Notes under the pieces: model-generated
Seen by the model: only the letters and a program-made list of their open reading frames with translations
The model's database searches: none
Told to the model about the DNA's origin: nothing
Assembly: GCA_017848075.1 (NCBI GenBank)
Contig: JAGALG010000190.1
Location: 1 to 5,217, forward strand
Length of the DNA: 5,217 nt
Source: Oscillospiraceae bacterium
GTDB taxonomy: Bacteria > Bacillota > Clostridia > Oscillospirales > Ruminococcaceae
Reading direction: 5' to 3'
Position numbers and translations under genes: made by a program
Shown: piece by piece, positions 1 through 4,318 of the stretch
How the letters are laid out: the number at the start of each line of letters is the position of its first letter
Numbering within the stretch: position 1 is the first letter of the stretch

Positions 1-113
1 AAGCCGCTATGCGCCCATTCAATCCATCCCTGATCTCCAAGTACGAGAGAGAAGAATTGGATCTGGATATCGGTGCCAGCGACTGTGTCAACGGCGTTTG
101 CCCGGTACGATAA
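1..113 (+). CDS. C-terminal 36 residues of an unidentified protein (5' truncated)
   Basis: The frame beginning at base 3 is open from the window edge to a TAA at 111-113 and is followed at once by an intrinsic terminator, so it is the end of a real gene. The visible tail is hydrophilic and acidic in the middle. It opens with AAMRPFNPSLISKYER and finishes with two cysteines in the pattern DCVNGVCPVR. A short-spaced C-x4-C pair at the extreme C terminus could be a metal or redox site, or incidental. I do not recognise the family from this fragment: the RPF.PSLI stretch is loosely reminiscent of flavin oxidoreductase tails, but not enough to assign. No start, promoter or ribosome binding site is in the window. 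Confidence 0.75.
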   Translation, partial: AAMRPFNPSLISKYEREELDLDIGASDCVNGVCPVR

Positions 114-117
114 GCAT

Positions 118-150
118 AAAAAAGAACCCTCGCAAGAGGGTTCTTTTTTT
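118..150. terminator. Bidirectional intrinsic terminator between convergent genes
   Basis: The arms AAAGAACCCTC (121-131) and GAGGGTTCTTT (136-146) pair perfectly around a GCAA tetraloop. A T-run follows on the + strand (to 150) and an A-run precedes (118-123), which gives a T-run on the minus strand. It serves the truncated + gene and also the minus-strand membrane protein, whose stop codon lies at 149-151 inside the T-tract. Confidence 0.93.
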
Positions 151-505
151 ATCTCTTTTTTCGATATTTTTTCATGATTCCCAGTTCGTAAACCAGTACC
201 ATACCAATAACCCATGCGATGCTGCCAAGTACACCTACCAAAACGATCACAGCGGCGTTGTCATCCTCAAACAGCAAGGGAAGCCCCAGCAGAGCGAATA
301 CAAGCCCTGCTCCAATCAGCAGCTTGCCAATGGCACGATTGTAGGCCTTTACATCTGTCAGGCTTTCCGCTTTTGGCGGAGGGCTGATATTATAAAAGCC
401 AAAAGCCTTTCCTTTTTCGGCATTGGCAATATCGTAAACACCGAGAACAACGAATAGTAATGCAACAGCCAGCCAAATCAAATAAGCAATGGTCATTTCT
501 GTCAT
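149..505 (-). CDS. Small three-helix membrane protein of unknown function
   Basis: 118 residues. Three hydrophobic segments are clear: about residues 5-24, 60-79 and 84-107, with a basic tail MKKYRKKR. The positive-inside rule puts the C terminus and the long first loop in the cytoplasm and the N terminus outside. That loop (about 25-59) carries KGKAFGFYNISPPPK and a TDVKAYNRAIGKL stretch running into helix 2, which look like the conserved part of the protein. There is no signal peptide, enzyme motif or recognised domain; similar short membrane proteins are annotated as hypothetical in Clostridia, as far as I recall. The ATG at 505 is chosen because an AGGGGGG ribosome binding site lies 5 nt upstream. 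A longer reading from a TTG at 538 would have to code through the -10 box and is rejected. The gene has its own promoter and is separated from the upstream SDR gene by a terminator, so it is probably monocistronic. Confidence 0.82.
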   Translation of the reverse strand: MTEMTIAYLIWLAVALLFVVLGVYDIANAEKGKAFGFYNISPPPKAESLTDVKAYNRAIGKLLIGAGLVFALLGLPLLFEDDNAAVIVLVGVLGSIAWVIGMVLVYELGIMKKYRKKR

Positions 506-510
506 ATGAT

Positions 511-561
511 CCCCCCTTTTTTTTTCATTATACCACAAAAGCGAAGCTTGCAGTTATTATA
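511..561 (-). promoter_or_regulatory. Promoter (two TATAAT boxes) and RBS of the membrane-protein gene
   Basis: Read on the minus strand, a perfect extended -10 (TGG-TATAAT, hexamer at 532-527) lies upstream of an AGGGGGG ribosome binding site (517-511) and the ATG at 505. No good -35 exists 16-18 bp upstream, which fits an extended -10 promoter. A second perfect TATAAT sits at 561-556, 29 bp further up, but lacks both a TG extension and a clear -35. Confidence 0.7.
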
Positions 562-577
562 TCGCATCTTAGAGCAG

Positions 578-605
578 AAAAAACCACCCTGCAGTGCAGG
601 GTGGT
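578..605 (-). terminator. Intrinsic terminator of the SDR gene
   Basis: A 10-bp perfect stem (583-592 with 596-605, a CCACCCTGC arm and its complement) closes a 3-nt loop. On the minus strand it is followed by six T (583-578). It lies 14 nt after the SDR stop codon and insulates the membrane-protein promoter from SDR transcription. Confidence 0.92.
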
Positions 606-619
606 CGAGTGACTCAAGC

Positions 620-1420
620 TTATGGTCTCAGACCGATGCCGCCTTCTACTGTCAGGGTTTCGCCGGTCATATATTTGAAGTCTGGGTTTGCCAGCTGTAC
701 GCATACACGGCCGATTTCGGTTTCAGGGTCAGCATAATGGCCCATTGGAGGCATTTTTACATTGGCTTTGAATGCTTCTGGATATGCCTTCTGGAACTGT
801 TCCAGCTGAGCGGTCCAAGCCAGTGGGCATACAATGTTTACATTGATATCGTCTTTGCCCCATTCAGCAGCAGCAACTCGGGACAGACCACGGATACCTT
901 CTTTTGCAGCAGCGTAGGAGCCCTGGCCGTAGTTGCCGAAGAGACCTGCACCGGAAGCAAAGTTGATAACAGAACCTTTGCTCTTAGCCAGATATGGGTA
1001 GCAAGCTTTCATATAGAAGTAGGTTGCATAGAGGCCGGAGTACATTGCCAGATTGAACTGTTCCAGGGTGTGATCCGCGATGGTTACACCGGATGCGGAA
1101 GCCTGTGCGTTATTGATGAGAACATCGATGCCGCCGAAGGTATCAACAGCCTGTTTTACAACATTAGCAACGGTTGCTTCGTTGTCCTGACCTTCGGATA
1201 CATCAGCCTGAACAGCCAGTACTTTGATGCCATATTTGCTTTCCAGCTCTTCTTTTGCGTCAGTGAGTTTTTTCATATTGCGTCCGGTGATGACGAGGTT
1301 TGCGCCCTCTTTTGCATAAGCGGTTGCAATACCATAGCCGATGGAGCCGCAGCGGCCATCAGACAGAACGGAACGGCCAGCGCCGGTGATCAATGCAGTT
1401 TTACCAGTTAAGAATCCCAT
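620..1420 (-). CDS. Short-chain dehydrogenase/reductase (SDR family oxidoreductase)
   Basis: 266 residues, typical length for a classical SDR: a cytosolic NAD(P)-dependent oxidoreductase with a Rossmann fold. The cofactor region starts TALITGAGR at residues 8-16, is interrupted by a loop, and ends GSIGYGIA at 25-32. An ADV cofactor motif is at 72-74 and NNAQ at 103-106 (usually NNAG). The catalytic Ser156 (NFASGAG) and the Y169-AAA-K173 dyad are intact, and the C terminus has the usual TGETLTVEGG. The helix position that normally carries the catalytic Asn reads MYSGLY (126-131), so that Asn seems absent. The substrate cannot be deduced; the protein resembles fatty-acid, bile-acid or sugar dehydrogenases only at superfamily level. 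ATG 1420 is chosen because AGGTAGG lies 6-7 nt upstream; a GTG at 1438 would place that ribosome binding site inside the coding region. It has its own strong promoter and terminator, so it is monocistronic. An enzymatically active oxidoreductase is likely. Confidence 0.93.
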   Translation of the reverse strand: MGFLTGKTALITGAGRSVLSDGRCGSIGYGIATAYAKEGANLVITGRNMKKLTDAKEELESKYGIKVLAVQADVSEGQDNEATVANVVKQAVDTFGGIDVLINNAQASASGVTIADHTLEQFNLAMYSGLYATYFYMKACYPYLAKSKGSVINFASGAGLFGNYGQGSYAAAKEGIRGLSRVAAAEWGKDDINVNIVCPLAWTAQLEQFQKAYPEAFKANVKMPPMGHYADPETEIGRVCVQLANPDFKYMTGETLTVEGGIGLRP

Positions 1421-1497
1421 AAAGAACCTACCTTTCACATTTTAAATCTATTTTGTGCTGGAGACAGAACTTTTATGTCTGTTCTCTCATTTTTATC

Positions 1498-1553
1498 TTA
1501 GGAACAATTCCTATCTTTGGCTTTATTATAACAGGAATAATTCTCGTTTGCAA
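1498..1553 (-). promoter_or_regulatory. Strong sigma-A-type promoter of the SDR gene with two operator-like palindromes
   Basis: On the minus strand, TTGCAA (1553-1548), a 17-bp spacer and a perfect TATAAT (1530-1525) preceded by TG-T form an extended -10 promoter. Transcription should start near 1518, leaving about 98 nt of leader. Two related 13-mers, GAGAATTATTCCT (1545-1533, in the spacer) and AGGAATTGTTCCT (1512-1500, just after the start site), match at 10 of 13 positions. The second is a perfect 5-3-5 inverted repeat. Their centres are 33 bp apart, about three helical turns, so a repressor dimer pair could bind one face across the -10. Confidence 0.8.
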
Positions 1554-1608
1554 TAGTCAATCCATCTAAAATAAATAGGGGTATTTTGGAATTTGTGCAA
1601 AATAGGAC

Positions 1609-1640
1609 AAAAATGCCGGCCACTGTTTCAGCGACCGGCA
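1609..1640 (-). terminator. Intrinsic terminator of the degV gene
   Basis: On the minus strand a 12-bp stem (1640-1629 with 1625-1614, GC-rich base GCCGG/CCGGC, two G-U wobbles) closes an AAA loop and is followed by five T (1613-1609). It begins 8 nt beyond the degV stop codon. Confidence 0.9.
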
Positions 1641-1648
1641 AAAGAGAC

Positions 1649-2497
1649 TTATTCTGCAAATTTGTTTGCACCTTCAAAGCCTACCAGTACGCCGCCTTTT
1701 TCGGAATAGAAACAGCAGAGACCAGAATGTTTGATAATGGTGATATCTGCGTTTGGGTATTCCTTGCGAATGGCAGCTTCCAAAGTTTGGGCTGCATTGA
1801 GGTTCAGGCTGTGACCGATGCGGACTTTACCACCCTTATAGCCCATACTGCGCATTTCAGCCAGAATGGTGTCCAGTGCTTTTTTCTCGCCGCGGCATTT
1901 ATGCATTGGCTCTAGTGTGCCGTGATTGCTGGCTTTACCCACCAGACGAATGCCAAGAATGCCTGCCATCGTAGCAACAACAGGGCTGACACGGCCATTG
2001 TTGGCCAGATTTTTCAAACTCTCCAAAGAGAAGAGCAGATGTGTGCTCTTGATATACTGGCTGATTTCCTCGCGGATCTCTTCAAAGGATTTTCCCTGAA
2101 GCATCAATTCTTCCAGCTTTTCTACGCAAAGATCCTGTTCCGGACCAGCGGTCAAAGTGTCAACAATGTGGATTTTCTTCTCCGGATAGTTTTCTTCAAA
2201 AAGCTTTTTCGCATCCATGGCAGAGTTATAGCTGCCGGACAGATTGCTGGTAATGGTTACGCCAAAGGCAACATCGGCATCACCAAAAGCATCCAGCCAT
2301 TCGCCGATGCTTGGGCAGGCGATGCCGGATTTTCCTTTGTATTTCAGCATATCAGCCATCATTGCTTCGGTGTCGAGATTGCTGTCGTCCACATATTCCA
2401 TCACATCAGTGCGGATCTTCATTGGAATGTTGGAAAAAGGAATTTTTCTTTGTGTAAAAAGATTGGAGCTGGAGTCAGATACGATTTTATATGTCAT
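1649..2497 (-). CDS. DegV family (fatty-acid-binding, FakB-like) protein
   Basis: 282 residues, full length for the family. DegV/FakB proteins bind a fatty acid and, where a FakA kinase exists, present it for phosphorylation so that exogenous fatty acids enter phospholipid synthesis; others have unknown roles. Recognisable landmarks are IVSDSSSNL (5-13), TITSNLSGSYNSA (81-93), the VDT strand (112-114), the LLFSLESLKNLANNGRVS segment (154-171) and a C-terminal HSGLCCFYSEKGGVLVGF region beginning at His257. The small-residue loop reads GIACPS (58-63) where FakB proteins usually have a Thr-Ser pair before Pro-Ser, and the usual HTGPG at the His is HSGLCC; the ligand pocket may therefore differ. 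The start has a textbook AAAGGAG 8 nt upstream (2512-2506). It is a single transcription unit, divergent from the DUF1836 gene, and ends in its own terminator. The family call is secure; fatty-acid binding is by homology only. Confidence 0.94.
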   Translation of the reverse strand: MTYKIVSDSSSNLFTQRKIPFSNIPMKIRTDVMEYVDDSNLDTEAMMADMLKYKGKSGIACPSIGEWLDAFGDADVAFGVTITSNLSGSYNSAMDAKKLFEENYPEKKIHIVDTLTAGPEQDLCVEKLEELMLQGKSFEEIREEISQYIKSTHLLFSLESLKNLANNGRVSPVVATMAGILGIRLVGKASNHGTLEPMHKCRGEKKALDTILAEMRSMGYKGGKVRIGHSLNLNAAQTLEAAIRKEYPNADITIIKHSGLCCFYSEKGGVLVGFEGANKFAE

Positions 2498-2530
2498 GTG
2501 GGATTCTCCTTTGTTAAGGCTGCAATTTTC

Positions 2531-2580
2531 CTATCATAATGTCTATCATTAAGAGTAGCAGTTTTTAAAAACCTTGTCAA
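2531..2580 (-). promoter_or_regulatory. degV promoter with embedded palindrome and start-site repeats
   Basis: On the minus strand a perfect -35 TTGACA (2580-2575), a 17-bp spacer and TGC-TACTCT (hexamer 2557-2552) form an extended -10 promoter with a weak hexamer, a configuration suited to regulation. The spacer contains the perfect 12-bp palindrome GTTTTTAAAAAC (2561-2572). Around the expected start site (about 2545) lie an inverted repeat TAATG-5-CATTA (2537-2551) and two direct CTATCAT copies at 2531 and 2543, 12 bp apart. Confidence 0.72.
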
Positions 2581-2612
2581 GAGTTCGTGGAAACATCATT
2601 TCAGGATCTCCC

Positions 2613-2641
2613 TTGACTTTGAAGGATTTTCTATGTAAAAT
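2613..2641 (+). promoter_or_regulatory. Promoter of the DUF1836 gene, predicting a leaderless transcript
   Basis: TTGACT (2613-2618), a 17-bp spacer and TAAAAT (2636-2641) are close to consensus. The expected start site, 6-8 nt past the -10, coincides with the A of the ATG at 2648. No Shine-Dalgarno sequence lies in the usual window; the only candidate, AAGGA at 2622-2626, is about 21 nt from the ATG and within the promoter spacer, so it would not be transcribed. Confidence 0.78.
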
Positions 2642-2647
2642 GAAATC

Positions 2648-3187
2648 ATGAAAAACGAATCAAAAGCAAGCATCAAACAATCCGTGGTGGGCTTCCGCCT
2701 TCCGCGTTACCATGAGATCCCCAATGTGGGACTTTATCTGGAACAGACAACAAAATATATTGAAGAGTATCTGGAACCGTTCCATGACATTAACATCACA
2801 GGCTCAATGATCAGCAACTATGTAAAGAAAGGGCTGATTGCAAATCCCGTCAGAAAGCAGTACTATCGTGATCAGATCGCCTATCTGTTGTTTATGTCCT
2901 TTGCCAAAAGTGTGCTGTCTTTGGATAATATTGGCATGCTGATGGAGATGCAAAGAAAAAGCTACGGCAATCAGAGAGCTTACGATTATTTCTGCGATGA
3001 ATTTGAGAATATCCTTCAGTTTGTATTTAATCTCAAAGATGTGGTGGACAATGTGGGCTCGGATATGACAGATGAAAAACTGATGTTGAGAAATACCATT
3101 ATTACCATCTGTCATAAGCTGTATTTGGATCAGTGCTTTGTGGCGCTGAGCAAAGAGCTGGAAGAGGGCCATCCGGAAGGCCGTTAA
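2648..3187 (+). CDS. DUF1836 domain protein, putative MerR-like HTH transcriptional regulator
   Basis: 179 residues. Residues about 18-100 match my recollection of the DUF1836 pattern: an LPRYHEIP N-terminal turn, then a helix-turn-helix around ITGSMISNYVKKGLI (50-64) and a following KQYYRDQIAYLLFMSFAKSVLSLDNIGMLM segment (70-99), as in MerR-type DNA-binding domains that recognise an operator as dimers. The rest (101-179) is helical and charged, probably for dimerisation or ligand sensing, with cysteines at 116, 155 and 163 but no clear metal motif. The function of DUF1836 is not established. It is transcribed away from degV across a 150-bp region with back-to-back promoters, which suggests it controls degV, itself, or both. 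No ribosome binding site precedes the ATG, and the promoter geometry points to a leaderless mRNA. No better downstream start exists without losing the domain's N-terminal part. Confidence 0.88.
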   Translation: MKNESKASIKQSVVGFRLPRYHEIPNVGLYLEQTTKYIEEYLEPFHDINITGSMISNYVKKGLIANPVRKQYYRDQIAYLLFMSFAKSVLSLDNIGMLMEMQRKSYGNQRAYDYFCDEFENILQFVFNLKDVVDNVGSDMTDEKLMLRNTIITICHKLYLDQCFVALSKELEEGHPEGR

Positions 3188-3218
3188 AAAATACCGCAGC
3201 TTTGCTGCGGTATTTTTT
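3186..3218. terminator. Intrinsic terminator of the DUF1836 gene (bidirectional form)
   Basis: ATACCGCAGC (3191-3200) pairs perfectly with GCTGCGGTAT (3204-3213) around a TTT loop, extended by a six-A tract on one side and a six-T tract on the other. The A-tract overlaps the stop codon at 3185-3187, so the hairpin begins directly after translation ends. Confidence 0.93.
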
Positions 3219-3257
3219 CATTTATATCAAAGGAAAAAATCAGTGGAGTGTGATTTT

Positions 3258-3782
3258 ATGAGTATTTTGTCCGTATTCAAACAGCGCCGCAGTGTTCGTC
3301 AGTACACGGGAGAAGCAATTCCGCAGGAACTGCTGGAACAAGTGCTGAAAGCTGGTTTGACCTCTGCTTCCGGCAGAGCAAGACGCCCTTGGGAATTTAT
3401 CGTTATCCGTGATCCGGACATGTTGGCGAAAATGGCAAAATGCCGTGCCGGTGGGGCGCAGATGCTGGAAGGGGCGAATGCAGCCATCGTTGTGATTGCG
3501 GATCCAAATAAAACCGATGTTTGGGTGGAGGATGCTTCTATCGCCATGGCCAATATGCATCTGATGGCAGACAGTCTGGGCATTGGCAGCTGTTGGATCC
3601 AAGGTCGGCTGAGAGAAGCAGGAGACGGAAGAAGTACCGAAACCTATCTGCGGGAGCTGCTTTCCTATCCGGACAGCTATCGTCTGCTGGCGATCCTGTC
3701 GCTGGGTATGCCGCAAAGCCATGCGCCTGCTTACGAGGACAGCGACCTGCCAATGGAGAAAATCCACTACGAAAAATTTTAA
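3258..3782 (+). CDS. Nitroreductase-family FMN-dependent oxidoreductase
   Basis: 174 residues, at the short end for the family. Nitroreductases are cytosolic FMN homodimers that use NAD(P)H to reduce nitro compounds, quinones or flavins. The FMN-phosphate motif KQRRSVRQY (8-16) is intact. The usual SPS-A-N-QPW loop is SASGRARRPWEF (36-47), keeping the PW but with three arginines. The second half carries the characteristic VEDASIAMANMHLMADSLGIGSCWIQ region (about 90-115) and LLAILSLGMP (143-152). The physiological substrate cannot be inferred. Two starts compete: ATG 3258 with GGAG 9 nt upstream, and GTG 3243 with AAAGGA 8 nt upstream, which would add five residues. The ATG is preferred because families of this type begin just before the RRS motif. 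It follows the DUF1836 terminator by about 40 bp and has only a weak possible promoter (TATCAA at 3225-3230), so read-through from upstream may contribute. No convincing terminator follows it. Confidence 0.92.
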   Translation: MSILSVFKQRRSVRQYTGEAIPQELLEQVLKAGLTSASGRARRPWEFIVIRDPDMLAKMAKCRAGGAQMLEGANAAIVVIADPNKTDVWVEDASIAMANMHLMADSLGIGSCWIQGRLREAGDGRSTETYLRELLSYPDSYRLLAILSLGMPQSHAPAYEDSDLPMEKIHYEKF

Positions 3783-3805
3783 CTGGAAATTCGGCGATTT
3801 TGCCT

Positions 3806-3852
3806 AAAAAAACAAGCATGCGCTTGAAATGGGTGGAAAATCGTTGTATGAT
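3806..3852 (+). promoter_or_regulatory. Strong promoter of the YegP-like gene with upstream A-tract
   Basis: TTGAAA (3824-3829), a 17-bp spacer and TATGAT (3847-3852) form a near-consensus sigma-A promoter. The start should be near A3859. A run of seven A at 3806-3812 sits at about -53 to -47, where an UP element would contact RNA polymerase alpha. A small inverted repeat, CAAGC-ATGC-GCTTG (3813-3826), overlaps the first bases of the -35. Confidence 0.82.
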
Positions 3853-3891
3853 GAAAACAGAAACCGACAAGGTTCTGCAATTTTATGCAAT

Positions 3892-3897
3892 AGGAGG
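3892..3897 (+). promoter_or_regulatory. Consensus ribosome binding site of the YegP-like gene
   Basis: AGGAGG lies 8 nt upstream of the ATG at 3906. It is the only full-consensus Shine-Dalgarno in the window and fixes the start. Confidence 0.9.
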
Positions 3898-3905
3898 CAT
3901 TTCTT

Positions 3906-4274
3906 ATGGGAAAATTTGTTATCCATGAAACAAAAACCGGCGTGAAATTTGACTTGAAAGCAACCAACGGTCAGGTTATCCTGAGCTCCGAGGTTTACAC
4001 TACCAAAGCAGCTTGCGTAAACGGCGTAGAGAGCGTTCAGAAAAATGCTCCTGTTGCTGCAGTGGAAGACCAGACCAAGGAAGGTTATGCTGCTGAAAAA
4101 CATCCAAAATTTGAAATCTACACCGATAATTCCGGTGAGTATCGCTTCCGTCTGAAAGCAACCAACGGTCAGATCATTGGTGTCAGCGAAGGCTACAAAG
4201 CACATGAAAGCTGTGTTAACGGCGTAGAGTCCGTAAAGAAAAATTCTGTTGATGCAGAAATTGTAGAAGAATAA
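3906..4274 (+). CDS. DUF1508/YegP-like protein with two tandem repeats
   Basis: 122 residues made of two copies of a short alpha/beta module: residues about 2-48 (GKFVIHET...FDLKATNGQVI...ACVNGVESVQKN) and 68-113 (PKFEIYTD...FRLKATNGQII...SCVNGVESVKKN), joined by an acidic Ala/Glu-rich linker. This is the architecture of DUF1508/YegP, a small cytosolic family whose biochemical role is not established; E. coli YegP is also a two-repeat protein of similar size. The LKATNGQ and CVNGVESV motifs are shared exactly, and the cysteines (37 and 103) are at equivalent positions. At DNA level a 20-bp block is identical in both halves (3955-3974 and 4153-4172), offset by 66 codons. A strong promoter with an A-tract, a stem-loop near the 5' end of the leader, a consensus ribosome binding site and a good terminator suggest a highly expressed monocistronic gene. 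The family call is firm; the function is unknown. Confidence 0.93.
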   Translation: MGKFVIHETKTGVKFDLKATNGQVILSSEVYTTKAACVNGVESVQKNAPVAAVEDQTKEGYAAEKHPKFEIYTDNSGEYRFRLKATNGQIIGVSEGYKAHESCVNGVESVKKNSVDAEIVEE

Positions 4275-4282
4275 GAAAACAT

Positions 4283-4318
4283 AAAAACAGCCGATCCTTG
4301 CGGGTCGGCTGTTTTTTT
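4283..4318. terminator. Bidirectional intrinsic terminator between the YegP-like and S1 genes
   Basis: A 10-bp stem (4288-4297 with 4302-4311, one G-U pair, CAGCCGA/TCGGCTG core) closes a TTGC loop, preceded by five A and followed by seven T (4312-4318). It ends the + strand YegP-like transcript and can also end the minus-strand S1 gene, whose stop codon (4317-4319) lies in the T-tract. Confidence 0.93.

Noticed and set aside
506..538. A longer start (TTG at 538) for the membrane protein
   Set aside because: The added codons run through the extended -10 box and the ribosome binding site of the ATG at 505.
506..1411. A 301-residue open frame on the + strand
   Set aside because: It lies antisense to the SDR gene, has no ribosome binding site and yields a Cys/Phe-rich sequence without a recognisable domain; the SDR on the other strand has full family motifs.
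1421..1438. GTG start at 1438 for the SDR gene
   Set aside because: The AGGTAGG ribosome binding site for ATG 1420 lies inside the added six codons, and SDR proteins normally begin just before the first beta strand.
1460..1490. Possible structured leader or riboswitch in the SDR 5' UTR
   Set aside because: Only interleaved 5-bp complementarities (AGAAC/GTTCT and AGACA/TGTCT) are present; they match no riboswitch family I know and are too short to support.
1922..2552. Open frames on the + strand across degV
   Set aside because: They are antisense shadows of the DegV coding region without translation signals or domain content.
3521..3928. A 135-residue + frame overlapping the nitroreductase and the following promoter
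   Set aside because: It would code through the YegP-like promoter, its composition is non-protein-like, and it is out of frame with the well-supported nitroreductase.
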